From JBFXJF01 sp050175155 (lineage in GTDB: Bacteria > Bacillota > Bacilli > Tepidibacillales > Tepidibacillaceae), in contig JBFXJF010000033.1 of assembly GCA_050175155.1 (NCBI GenBank), forward strand, positions 1 to 18,744: a DNA stretch of 18,744 nt, in the 5' to 3' direction. The notes below the pieces were generated by a model. It did no database searches. It saw nothing but the letters and a program-made list of their open reading frames with translations, and was not told where the DNA came from. Below are positions 1 through 7,916 of this stretch, one piece after another; position 1 is the stretch's first letter, and each line of letters opens with the position of its first letter. The position numbers and the translations under genes are program-made.

Positions 1-1
1 T

Positions 2-688
2 TTAAAAAATGAAAAAAGTCTTGAAGCTGAGAGTAGAATAGAAAACATCAATGAGCTTTTATCTGTTACGTTAGAATTTGAAAAAGAAAAGGATACACCA
101 ACACTTGAGGATTTCTTAAGTGATGTAGCATTAATAAGTGACATTGATCAAATAGACGAAGAGGGCGAAAAAGGTACACGGATGATGACTTTGCATAGTG
201 CAAAGGGGCTAGAATTTCCAGTTGTCTTCATAGTTGGACTTGAAGAAGGTATTTTTCCCCATAATCGAGCATTACTTAGTGAAGATGAGATGGAAGAGGA
301 AAGAAGATTAGCTTATGTTGGAATTACAAGGGCCGAACAAGAATTATGTCTCTCAAATGCATCATCTCGGTTGATATTTGGTAAAAAACAAGAAAATAGA
401 CCCTCTCGGTTCCTTTCTGAATTACCTGAAGATTTGGTTTTTGATATAAGAAAAGAAGAAAGAAAAACTAAAATGATAAAGAAAAGTTCATCTTTGGATA
501 ATAAAAACATAACGAAACAATTTTCTTGGATAGTTGGCGAGAAGGCTAACCATAAAACATGGGGAATAGGAGTAGTTGTTTCAACAAAGAATGATGGAGA
601 TGACCTTGAACTGCAAGTTGCTTTTCCAGAACCTATAGGGATAAAGAAATTGTTAGCAAAATTTGCTCCATTAGAGAAGGTAGAGTAA
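2..688 (+). CDS. pcrA: ATP-dependent DNA helicase PcrA, C-terminal part (5' end outside window)
   Basis: This is the end of an SF1A 3'-5' helicase of the UvrD/Rep/PcrA family, which unwinds DNA in repair and plasmid replication and displaces RecA. The reading frame is open from base 2, so the gene begins before the window and about 228 codons are visible. Helicase motif V is seen as TLHSAKGLEFPVVF (about bases 188-229) and motif VI as EEERRLAYVGITRA (about 293-334). After a charged linker comes the C-terminal Tudor-like domain (WIVGEKANHKTWGIGVV to the end), the part that binds RNA polymerase in Bacillus PcrA. The stop lies 15 bp before ligA, an arrangement known from Bacillus, where pcrA and ligA are co-transcribed. 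The internal methionine at base 182 is not a start, because the frame and homology continue upstream of it. Confidence 0.95.
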   Translation, partial: LKNEKSLEAESRIENINELLSVTLEFEKEKDTPTLEDFLSDVALISDIDQIDEEGEKGTRMMTLHSAKGLEFPVVFIVGLEEGIFPHNRALLSEDEMEEERRLAYVGITRAEQELCLSNASSRLIFGKKQENRPSRFLSELPEDLVFDIRKEERKTKMIKKSSSLDNKNITKQFSWIVGEKANHKTWGIGVVVSTKNDGDDLELQVAFPEPIGIKKLLAKFAPLEKVE

Positions 689-703
689 GAAAGGATGTTA
701 TAG

Positions 704-2725
704 ATGGATCATCAGCAAATCGAAAAAAAGCTTCAAGATTTGCGGTATGCAATCAATAAGCACAATTATGAATATTATGTACTTGATACGCCGGTAATTA
801 CTGATCAGGAATATGATTTGCTAATGAAGGAGCTTATTGAATTAGAAGAAAAAAATCCGGAATATATTACCCTTGATTCTCCAACTCAGCGTGTTGGTGG
901 CAAGCCGTTAGATCAATTTAAAAAGATTGGGCACAAAGTCCCCTTGTTAAGTTTGAGCAATGCATTTAATGCAGAAGATCTTCGTGAATTTGACCGCAAG
1001 GTAAAACAAGCTGCAAATGATCAACCGGTAAGCTACATGGTTGAATTAAAAATTGATGGATTAGCTGTTTCATTATCTTATGAAAAAGGTACGTTTACAG
1101 TTGGGGCAACACGAGGTGATGGCAATACAGGCGAAGATATAACTCTAAATTTAAAAACAATTCGTTCTCTACCATTAAGTTTAAAAAAACAAGTAAATAT
1201 CGAGGTTCGAGGGGAGGTATTCTTGCCTAAGAAAGAATTTAGCAGAATTAATGCTATTCGTCAGGAGAAGGAAGAAGCTCTTTTTGCTAATCCAAGGAAT
1301 GCTGCGGCAGGATCCTTAAGACAGTTAGACCCTAAAGTAGCTGCAGAAAGAGCCCTTGATATTTATCTTTATGGAATTGGTGAAGTTGAAGGTGAAGTAT
1401 TTAATTTTCATAGTGAAGGACTTAACTATTTAGAAGAATTAGGGTTAAAGGTTAATAAGGAACGTAGACTATATAATAATATTGAGGATGTAATTAAATA
1501 TACTGAGGATTGGTCTGAGAAAAGACCTAGTCTTCCCTATGAAATCGATGGAATAGTAGTAAAGGTTGATTCATATAACCTGCAAGAAAGGTTAGGATAT
1601 ACGGCGAAAAGTCCAAGGTGGGCTATAGCTTATAAGTTTCCTGCAGAAGAGGTTATTACAGTATTAGAAGATATTGAGGTTAATGTAGGAAGAACTGGAG
1701 TAATTACCCCAACAGCTATACTAACCCCAGTTTATTTAGCGGGAACTACAGTAAAAAGAGCTACATTACATAATGAAGATATAATTAGAGAGAAAGAAAT
1801 AATGTTAGGTGATTACGTAGTTATCAGAAAAGCAGGGGATATAATCCCAGAGGTTGTTAAGGTCTTACCTGAGAGGCGACAGGGACAAGAGAAGGCATAC
1901 AATATGCCTAATAATTGCCCAGTATGCAAAAGTGAACTAATTAGAATAGAGGGTGAAACAGCTTTAAGATGTATTAATCCTAAATGTCCAGCTCAAATAT
2001 TAGAGGGAATTATTCATTATGTATCTCGAGGTGCAATGAATATTGATGGACTTGGTGAAAAAGTTGTTAAACAACTTTTTCATGAAAACTTAATACACAG
2101 TGTGGCAGATTTATATACATTAAAGAAAGAAGATTTATTATCTTTAGAAAGAATGGGTGATAAATCAATTAACAATTTACTTGAGGCAATAACTAAAAGT
2201 AAAGAAAACTCACTTGAAAGATTAATTTTTGGGCTAGGTATAAGACATGTAGGAGCAAAAGCGGCAAAAATACTAGCAGAAAGATATAAAACGTTAGATG
2301 ATTTAATGGTTACTTCAGAAGAAAGTTTAATAAAAATAGAAGAGATAGGACTGAAAATTGCAAGTAGTATAAGTGCTTTCTTTTTAAAGAGGGAGGTACA
2401 AGAGGTTATTGAAATATTAAAATCTCAAGGGGTAAACACGACGTACAAAGGAAAATCCGATGAGGAGAAGCATAGTGATTCTATTTTTAACAATAAAACA
2501 ATAGTTTTAACTGGCACCTTAACTAGTTTAACAAGAGATGGGACTATTGAGATATTAGAGAATCTTGGAGCAAAAGTAACAAATAGTGTTACTAAGAAAA
2601 CTGATCTACTAATTATTGGTGAAAAAGCTGGTTCAAAACTTGAAAAAGCAAATGAACTCGGAGTAGAAATCATAAATGAAAAGGAGCTAATAATTGAATT
2701 AGATAGGTTAAATCTAATTCAATAA
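704..2725 (+). CDS. ligA: NAD+-dependent DNA ligase LigA
   Basis: LigA seals nicks between Okazaki fragments and in repair, using NAD+ to adenylate itself. The 673-residue length is normal for the family. In order, it has an Ia NAD-binding region (residues 1-65, with YxxLD and YD motifs) and an adenylation domain with the KxDG nucleophile motif ELKIDG (Lys116). The OB fold lies around 320-395 and includes VGRTGVITPTA. A Cys4 zinc finger uses Cys405, Cys408, Cys423 and Cys428. Helix-hairpin-helix repeats fill about 440-565, with GLGIRHVGAKAA. A C-terminal BRCT domain (about 596-673) starts at IVLTGTL. An AGAAAGGATG ribosome binding site sits just before the ATG. The gene is probably translated from the pcrA transcript. 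No key residue is missing. Confidence 0.98.
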   Translation: MDHQQIEKKLQDLRYAINKHNYEYYVLDTPVITDQEYDLLMKELIELEEKNPEYITLDSPTQRVGGKPLDQFKKIGHKVPLLSLSNAFNAEDLREFDRKVKQAANDQPVSYMVELKIDGLAVSLSYEKGTFTVGATRGDGNTGEDITLNLKTIRSLPLSLKKQVNIEVRGEVFLPKKEFSRINAIRQEKEEALFANPRNAAAGSLRQLDPKVAAERALDIYLYGIGEVEGEVFNFHSEGLNYLEELGLKVNKERRLYNNIEDVIKYTEDWSEKRPSLPYEIDGIVVKVDSYNLQERLGYTAKSPRWAIAYKFPAEEVITVLEDIEVNVGRTGVITPTAILTPVYLAGTTVKRATLHNEDIIREKEIMLGDYVVIRKAGDIIPEVVKVLPERRQGQEKAYNMPNNCPVCKSELIRIEGETALRCINPKCPAQILEGIIHYVSRGAMNIDGLGEKVVKQLFHENLIHSVADLYTLKKEDLLSLERMGDKSINNLLEAITKSKENSLERLIFGLGIRHVGAKAAKILAERYKTLDDLMVTSEESLIKIEEIGLKIASSISAFFLKREVQEVIEILKSQGVNTTYKGKSDEEKHSDSIFNNKTIVLTGTLTSLTRDGTIEILENLGAKVTNSVTKKTDLLIIGEKAGSKLEKANELGVEIINEKELIIELDRLNLIQ

Positions 2726-2732
2726 TTCTCCT

Positions 2733-3809
2733 TTATATTTTTAGATTTTTTTGTATTACACCAACTTTTACGAGAGCCCTAAAGAATATTACTAAAAGTG
2801 GACCGACAAAAACTCCGATTATTCCAAGTGCCTTAAATCCTACCCAAATACTTATTAAAGTAATTAGTGGACCTAAGCCGATTTTTTCGCCAAGTATTTT
2901 TGGTTCAATAGCTTTCCTAACAATTGTAATAACTACGAATAGCACTATTAATCCAACACCTAAAAACACATTACCAGTAGCTATGGAGAAAGCACCCCAA
3001 GGAACTAATGTTGACCCTGTACCTAGTATTGGGAGCATGTCAACAATAATTATTAATAGTGCGAAAAGATAAGCATATTTTACCCCAAGAATTGTTAATG
3101 AAATAAAACTAATAGTATAGGTTATAGTGCTAAGAATAATCTGTGCACGCAAGAAACCTATAGTGGCTTTTTTCATCTCATCTAGAAGAACGTTAATAAT
3201 TCTTTGACTTTTAGCTTTAAAAAAATTAAGGAATTGTTTATGTATTTTAGGAAGATATAAGCTAAATAGATAAAGTGATACAAAAATAATTATGATTATA
3301 ATAAAAAGATTTGGAATAGCGGTTGAAATGCTTATAATATAGTTTCCAACATAAGAAACTATATCAATATTAGCTAATTTTTGTGTAAAAGTACTAAAGC
3401 TCTTATTAATTTGAGTTATAATCTCTGGAGGTAATAAGTTCAGGATTTTTAAGAATTCATCATACGTATTAACAAACCAGGCTTGAATCGAAGGAATATT
3501 CTTCTGGATATAATGCGTTAAAGAAAAGAACTCAGAAGTTATTCTTGTTACTGTAAATAAAGATAGCCAAGTAATAAATCCTAAGGTTAAAATAAAGGTA
3601 ATACTTACTGCGAGTGGCCTTTTTACCATCTTTATTTTCATTAGTAACTGATTTAGGGGTTCCAATAATACTGCCATAATATATGCAATGAAAAACGGTA
3701 AAAAATAAGGTAGAATGAAATACAATGCCAAAGAAATCAATATAATAGCCACTATTACTAGTATAGCGATTGATACAGTGACAGCAACTTTTTTAATATA
3801 ATCTTTCAT
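2733..3809 (-). CDS. ytvI: YtvI-like sporulation integral membrane protein (AI-2E transporter family fold)
   Basis: This 358-residue protein is polytopic, with predicted membrane segments at about 8-34, 36-55, 67-88, 160-185, 225-242, 247-275, 279-298 and 310-345. A larger extracytoplasmic or amphipathic region lies at about 90-160. This is the AI-2E/PerM permease fold. The signature DMLPILGTG (257-265) and IEPKILG (301-307) fit the YtvI subgroup, which is tied to sporulation in Bacillus; its transported substrate, if any, is unknown. A GAGGAG ribosome binding site precedes the ATG on the minus strand. It points toward ligA with only 7 bp between the two stops, and diverges from camS. Membership of the AI-2E family is secure. 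The sporulation role is taken from the subfamily. The nearby luxS gene should not be read as evidence that this protein exports AI-2. Confidence 0.85.
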   Translation of the reverse strand: MKDYIKKVAVTVSIAILVIVAIILISLALYFILPYFLPFFIAYIMAVLLEPLNQLLMKIKMVKRPLAVSITFILTLGFITWLSLFTVTRITSEFFSLTHYIQKNIPSIQAWFVNTYDEFLKILNLLPPEIITQINKSFSTFTQKLANIDIVSYVGNYIISISTAIPNLFIIIIIIFVSLYLFSLYLPKIHKQFLNFFKAKSQRIINVLLDEMKKATIGFLRAQIILSTITYTISFISLTILGVKYAYLFALLIIIVDMLPILGTGSTLVPWGAFSIATGNVFLGVGLIVLFVVITIVRKAIEPKILGEKIGLGPLITLISIWVGFKALGIIGVFVGPLLVIFFRALVKVGVIQKNLKI

Positions 3810-3847
3810 ATGCTACTCCTCATGATAATTATTAATGATATTTTGAA

Positions 3848-3876
3848 TTTACTATAGACCAATTGTATTCTATACT
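3848..3876 (+). promoter_or_regulatory. Possible sigma-A promoter for camS
   Basis: TTTACT (3848-3853) and TATACT (3871-3876) are separated by 17 bp, an acceptable match to the vegetative consensus. They lie about 90 bp before the camS coding region, in the divergent ytvI-camS intergenic space. The match is partial and the region is AT-rich, so it may be fortuitous. Confidence 0.35.
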
Positions 3877-3952
3877 ATTATGGAGTTCAAACAAAGTTTT
3901 TTTATTGCTAATTTTATTTCACATATTTTAAAATTACTACAAGCTTGACCTG

Positions 3953-3958
3953 AGGAGG
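3953..3958 (+). promoter_or_regulatory. Ribosome binding site that places the camS start
   Basis: A perfect AGGAGG core lies 8 bp before the ATA at 3967 but more than 50 bp before the first in-frame ATG (4012). The latter has no Shine-Dalgarno sequence of its own: AT-rich codons of the signal peptide precede it. This spacing is the main argument for initiation at the ATA. Confidence 0.75.
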
Positions 3959-3966
3959 AGATTACT

Positions 3967-5049
3967 ATACTAAAACCATATAAAAGATTAATTATTATAT
4001 CTGTTACTTTAATGTTGATTTTAACGAGTTGTTCTATAGGTAAAGATAATGAGGAAGAGACTAACGAGTTTTTAATAAACTCAATTATATCACCTGAGAT
4101 AAAAATAAACGAAGAATATTATCGAGGAGTTTTACCCTATAAGAGAAGCCCTATAAACGGAACACTTAGCGAAATACCTAATCAATTAGATTCTAACCAT
4201 TTTGAGCTAGTTTTATTAGAATTGGCCAAAAGATTTTATGATCCTTCTGTTTATATTTTTCAAGAGGGACAAGTTTTAGGATTAGAAGATATAGACGCAC
4301 TAATAAACGCTGAGAAAGATTCAGAATATGAAGGTTTTTTATATTCAATTTCAGAACATAACTACCTATTAAAAGACGGTACTCTTGCTGGGTTGGTGAT
4401 AGGACTAGTTGTTTCACCACAATATTATGAAAAGGATGAGAATGGTGAATATAAAAGGGATATATACGGAGCTAAAGTTAAGAAAAAATATACTGACGAA
4501 GAAATTTTAGAGAAATCTAAGTCTCTTGTTAATGAGTTAACAACAATAGTCAGAGAAAAGTCCGAGGTGCCTATATATTTTGGTGTAATGGAAGCTGAGA
4601 TTACCGATATGAAGGTTCCTGGAACATTTTTTTTAACAGGAGAAGTGACTAAGGGTGAAAAAAGTATTTATAAATGGTCGGATTATAATGAAGCTTTTTT
4701 GTTTCTGCCGGCTGATATTAACCAGTTAAATGAGGAGTATGGAGAAGTTGCAAGAGGATTTACTCACTTTAAAGATGATATTAATCAATATGTACCTAGA
4801 TTTGCTGGTATTACTGGCTTAGCTAGATTTGTTGATAATAATTTAGTAGAGCTTACGATAGAGGTATATACCGAATTTGATTCCACGGTTGAAGTTATTC
4901 AACTGACCCAATTTGCTATAGCGATGATACCAAAATATTTTACCACAAATACACATATCAGCCTTTACGTATCTTCAATTGACGAACCAAAATCGATCTA
5001 CATTAGGGATGCTAATGGTGAGGATTTTATGCACATCTACAAAAAATAA
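3967..5049 (+). CDS. camS: CamS-family lipoprotein (sex-pheromone precursor type), likely ATA start
   Basis: CamS proteins (B. subtilis YerH type) are membrane-anchored lipoproteins. In enterococci and staphylococci, peptides cut from their signal sequences act as mating pheromones; the function of the body is unknown. Matching blocks here include the FYDPSVYIFQEGQ region near the N-terminus, VPGTFFLTGEV and TGLARF in the middle, and MHIY near the C-terminus. Translating from an ATA at 3967 gives MLKPYKR, a hydrophobic stretch and the lipobox LTSC with Cys22, a complete lipoprotein signal. The first ATG (4012) would leave only six residues before that Cys and no positive n-region. AGGAGG at 3953-3958 is 8 bp from the ATA. 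An in-frame TGA at 3946-3948 bars any start further upstream, and no ATG, GTG or TTG lies between. It is either a true near-cognate start, a G-to-A start mutation or a sequencing error. The family call is firm; the start is inferred. Confidence 0.85.
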   Translation: MLKPYKRLIIISVTLMLILTSCSIGKDNEEETNEFLINSIISPEIKINEEYYRGVLPYKRSPINGTLSEIPNQLDSNHFELVLLELAKRFYDPSVYIFQEGQVLGLEDIDALINAEKDSEYEGFLYSISEHNYLLKDGTLAGLVIGLVVSPQYYEKDENGEYKRDIYGAKVKKKYTDEEILEKSKSLVNELTTIVREKSEVPIYFGVMEAEITDMKVPGTFFLTGEVTKGEKSIYKWSDYNEAFLFLPADINQLNEEYGEVARGFTHFKDDINQYVPRFAGITGLARFVDNNLVELTIEVYTEFDSTVEVIQLTQFAIAMIPKYFTTNTHISLYVSSIDEPKSIYIRDANGEDFMHIYKK

Positions 5050-5062
5050 GAGCAGACTGTAT

Positions 5063-5163
5063 AAAATCCTCTATTTCCGCGTTATGCTAAAATCTACGGT
5101 ACTCACTTACGTTAAGTAAGCTCCGTTCCTCCGATTATAGCGTGCGTTGAACTAGGGGATTTT
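5063..5163. repeat. 101-bp imperfect palindromic hairpin element between camS and putB
   Basis: The outer arms 5063-5073 (AAAATCCTCTA) and 5153-5163 (TAGGGGATTTT) pair over all 11 positions, counting one G-T wobble. Inner arms pair in sections: around 5086-5094 with 5133-5141, ACGG 5096-5099 with CCGT 5123-5126, and CTTAC 5106-5110 with GTAAG 5116-5120 around a small loop. T-runs end the arm on both strands, so it could end both camS and putB transcription. Its length, bulges and G+C pattern look more like a dispersed palindromic repeat (REP or MITE type) than a plain terminator. It holds no open reading frame of note. Whether other genomic copies exist cannot be seen here. Confidence 0.65.
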
Positions 5164-5171
5164 CTATCTAC

Positions 5172-6098
5172 TTAATTAAACAGTCCTTTTAGAACGAAAA
5201 GTCCATTGGCTGGTCTTTCAGCGATTCTTCTTGAGAAATAAGGGTACCAATGTAATCCGTAAGGAGTATAAACACGAACTCTATATCCTTCCTTTACTAA
5301 GGAACGTTGCAGCACATTACTAACTCCGTAAAGCATCTGAAACTCAAATGAATCATTTGCGATGTTGTTTTCACTGGCGAAGCGTTTAATATCTTCTATT
5401 ATTTTTTCATCATGTGTTGCAATAGCAGTATAGTGACCATTGCCTAGATGAGTCCTTACAATTTTTTTGAAGTTAACATCGACATCGTTCTTAATAGGAA
5501 AGGCTACTTCCTTGGGCTCTTTGTAAGCACCCTTAACAATGCGTAGGTTAACATCTAAATCCCCTAAAGCAATAGTATCCTCCTCAGTTCTATATAGATA
5601 AGATTGAAGAGCTAGGCCAACATATTCTTTTCCGTACGCTACTAATACCTCTCTAAAAATATCGATAGTTATCTGAATTACTGGTGAGTCTTCAATATCA
5701 ATTCTAACGAAGTTATTATAATTCTTTGCAGTAGCAACAATTCTACTAATATTATCCTTACATAAATCCTTATTAATTAGTAATCCTAGTTGAGTAAGCT
5801 TAACAGAAACATTAGCATTAAGCTTAAACCTGTCAATAATCTCGAATATTCTTATTGCCTCTTCTGTAGCCTCGATTGCTTCATCTCTTGAGCTTGTGCT
5901 CTCACCAACATGGTCAATAGTTACTAACAATCCTTCATTATTTAAATTCTTTATAACATCTATTGAATTTTCTAAACTTTCACCAGCAATAAAACGTTTA
6001 GCCCCTAAATTCATACCATACTTTGTAACGAAATTAGTTACGGTTTTATTATCAGCTACCCCTAGTATAATTTTACGCCCAAGATTATTAAATGACAT
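5172..6098 (-). CDS. putB: Proline dehydrogenase, monofunctional (PutB/FadM type)
   Basis: This FAD-dependent enzyme oxidises L-proline to 1-pyrroline-5-carboxylate, the first step of proline catabolism, passing electrons to the membrane quinone pool. At 308 residues it matches the short monofunctional form of Gram-positive bacteria rather than the large PutA fusion. Visible beta-alpha barrel motifs are GLLVTIDHVGES (56-67), RIVKGAYKEP (186-195), ATHD (227-230), FEFQMLYGV (251-259) and the proline-binding YFSRRIAERP (287-296) with the Arg290-Arg291 pair. A GAGG site precedes the ATG on the minus strand. It is transcribed away from the P5C dehydrogenase gene that does the next step, so the shared intergenic region probably controls both. 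Confidence 0.96.
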   Translation of the reverse strand: MSFNNLGRKIILGVADNKTVTNFVTKYGMNLGAKRFIAGESLENSIDVIKNLNNEGLLVTIDHVGESTSSRDEAIEATEEAIRIFEIIDRFKLNANVSVKLTQLGLLINKDLCKDNISRIVATAKNYNNFVRIDIEDSPVIQITIDIFREVLVAYGKEYVGLALQSYLYRTEEDTIALGDLDVNLRIVKGAYKEPKEVAFPIKNDVDVNFKKIVRTHLGNGHYTAIATHDEKIIEDIKRFASENNIANDSFEFQMLYGVSNVLQRSLVKEGYRVRVYTPYGLHWYPYFSRRIAERPANGLFVLKGLFN

Positions 6099-6135
6099 CG
6101 TAATTAACCTCGTTTCTCTATTAAAAATATTTAAT

Positions 6136-6164
6136 ATTATATCATATGAACCTATAAACAGGTT
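6136..6164 (-). promoter_or_regulatory. Putative putB promoter -10 with an overlapping inverted repeat
   Basis: On the minus strand a perfect TATAAT (6141-6136) lies about 38 bp before the putB start codon. Where a -35 box should be, around 6159-6164, there is no good consensus. An inverted repeat AACCT (6149-6153) / AGGTT (6160-6164), separated by 6 bp, covers that position instead. A weak -35 overlapped by a dyad is the layout expected of an activator- or repressor-controlled promoter. No protein can be named from this. Confidence 0.4.
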
Positions 6165-6265
6165 AGAAAAACTATTGGTAAAGTATAGAGAAGGTTTAAA
6201 TTTAGTTAGTAATAAGATACAATAAAAGAAATGTAAAGTTTATTTAATACAAAGGGGGTAAATAG

Positions 6266-7813
6266 ATGATTAATGAATACAGACCGGAACCATTTACAGA
6301 TTTTAAAAATGAGGCTAATAAAAGTGCTTTTAAAGAAGCGTTGAAATTGGTTAAATCCGAATTTAAGAAAAAATATCCGCTAATTATTAACGGTGAAAAA
6401 ATTTATACGGATAAGGAAATAGTTTCTTATAACCCTTCCAATAAAGAAGAAATAATTGGAATAGTTTCACAGGCTAATAAGGAATTAGCTGAGAGGGCAA
6501 TTCAGGAGGCATCGAAAAAATTTCTGGAATGGAAAACGTGGCCAGCAGATGCTCGTGCTAGGTTATTATTTAAAGCGGCTGCAATACTTCGCCGGAGAAA
6601 ACACGAGTTCTCTGCAACAATGGTTTACGAGGCAGGTAAAAGCTGGGCAGAGGCTGATGGTGACACTGCAGAGGCTATTGACTTTATGGAGTTTTATGGT
6701 CGTGAGATGATCAGATTAAGTGGATCACAGTCGTTAACATCTTATGATGGTGAAACAAACGATCTTTATTATACTCCACTTGGGGTAGGTATAGTTATAC
6801 CTCCATGGAATTTTCCAACAGCTATTATGGTTGGGATGACAACAGCTGCTCTTGTTACAGGAAATACCGTAGTCTTGAAGCCGGCCAGTGCAACACCTGT
6901 GGTAGCTGCGAAGTTTATGCAGGTTTTAGAGGAAGCCGGTATACCAAATGGGGTAGTCAACTTTCTTCCAGGCAGTGGCGGGGAGATAGGAGATTATATA
7001 GTAGAACATCCGTTAACAAGATTTATTGCTTTCACAGGCTCTAAAGAGGTTGGATTAAGAATATCTCAGAAAGCCGTAACATTAAGCCCAGGTCAAAAAT
7101 GGTTAAAGAGGGTTGTTGCGGAGATGGGTGGAAAGGACGCAATACTTGTTGATAAGGATGCTGATTTAGAATTGGCAGCTAGTGGAATTGTAGCTTCTGC
7201 TTTTGGTTTTCAAGGTCAGAAGTGTTCAGCTTGTTCTCGTGCTATAATTCATCAGGACGTTTATGATCAATTACTTGATCTAATAAAAGAGAAGACTAAA
7301 AAAATCTCAGTAGGCAGTACAGAAGAATTCGAGTATAATTTCGGTCCTGTGATTGATGAAAACGCCTATAGAAATATTAATAAGTATATTGAAATTGGTA
7401 AAAAAGAAGGTAGATTAATCTTGGGTGGTAGTGGTGATGACTCCAAGGGTTACTTTATTAATCCAACGATTATTGCTGATGTAGCGCCGGATGCTACAAT
7501 TGCTCAAGAGGAAATATTTGGGCCTGTTTTAGCTGTTATTAAAGCAGATGATTTTGATGATGGTATCGCAATTTTTAATGACACGGATTATGGGTTAACG
7601 GGTTCATTATATGCTAGAAGCCGTGAGGCAATTGAAAAAGGTCGCGAAAAGTTACATGTTGGTAATTTATATTTTAACAGAAAATCGACTGGGGCAATTG
7701 TTGGGGTTCATCCCTTTGGAGGATTTAATTTATCAGGTACGGATTCGAAAGCTGGGGGCCAAGATTACCTTCAATTATTTATGCAGCTTAAGGTTATTTC
7801 AGAAGTCTTGTAG
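6266..7813 (+). CDS. rocA: L-glutamate gamma-semialdehyde (1-pyrroline-5-carboxylate) dehydrogenase
   Basis: The enzyme oxidises glutamate semialdehyde (open-chain P5C) to glutamate with NAD+, the second step of proline catabolism and the last of arginine catabolism through ornithine. The 515-residue length matches RocA/PutC of Bacillus. Aldehyde dehydrogenase hallmarks are PPWNFP with Asn182, FTGSKEVG (256-263), the general base Glu286 in VAEMGGKDA, the catalytic Cys320 in GQKCSACSR, EEIFGP (415-420), and the P5CDH-type end FGGFNLSGTDSKAGGQDYL. AAAGGGGG lies at a proper distance before the ATG. It is divergent from putB, giving a complete proline-to-glutamate pathway. Whether it corresponds to rocA or putC of B. 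subtilis cannot be decided here; the putB neighbour favours the proline role. Confidence 0.95.
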   Translation: MINEYRPEPFTDFKNEANKSAFKEALKLVKSEFKKKYPLIINGEKIYTDKEIVSYNPSNKEEIIGIVSQANKELAERAIQEASKKFLEWKTWPADARARLLFKAAAILRRRKHEFSATMVYEAGKSWAEADGDTAEAIDFMEFYGREMIRLSGSQSLTSYDGETNDLYYTPLGVGIVIPPWNFPTAIMVGMTTAALVTGNTVVLKPASATPVVAAKFMQVLEEAGIPNGVVNFLPGSGGEIGDYIVEHPLTRFIAFTGSKEVGLRISQKAVTLSPGQKWLKRVVAEMGGKDAILVDKDADLELAASGIVASAFGFQGQKCSACSRAIIHQDVYDQLLDLIKEKTKKISVGSTEEFEYNFGPVIDENAYRNINKYIEIGKKEGRLILGGSGDDSKGYFINPTIIADVAPDATIAQEEIFGPVLAVIKADDFDDGIAIFNDTDYGLTGSLYARSREAIEKGREKLHVGNLYFNRKSTGAIVGVHPFGGFNLSGTDSKAGGQDYLQLFMQLKVISEVL

Positions 7814-7854
7814 TAAGTTAAACAAACACCATTTTAAGAGCTCCAATCGGAATC

Positions 7855-7901
7855 AAAAAAGCCAGTCATATTCGCAAGCGTTATCGCTTGGTATGGCTGG
7901 C
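7855..7901 (-). terminator. Intrinsic terminator of the GGDEF-EAL gene, possibly bidirectional
   Basis: A long hairpin (left arm 7861-7880, loop TTAT, right arm 7885-7901) pairs GCCAG with CTGGC, CATA with TATG and CAAGCG with CGCTTG. Reading the minus strand, it is followed at once by six T residues (7860-7855), so it fits termination of the gene ending at 7917. On the plus strand only TCTTTG follows, so it may stop rocA transcription less efficiently. Confidence 0.85.
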
Positions 7902-7916
7902 TCTTTGTGCTGATTA

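Noticed and set aside
2733..3809. An AI-2 exporter linked functionally to luxS
   Set aside because: The signature residues point to the YtvI sporulation subgroup, and the gene is about 7 kb from luxS. The family name alone is not evidence.
5041..5171. A small gene or tRNA in the camS-putB gap
   Set aside because: No frame with a start and binding site and no cloverleaf were seen. The sequence is accounted for by the palindrome.
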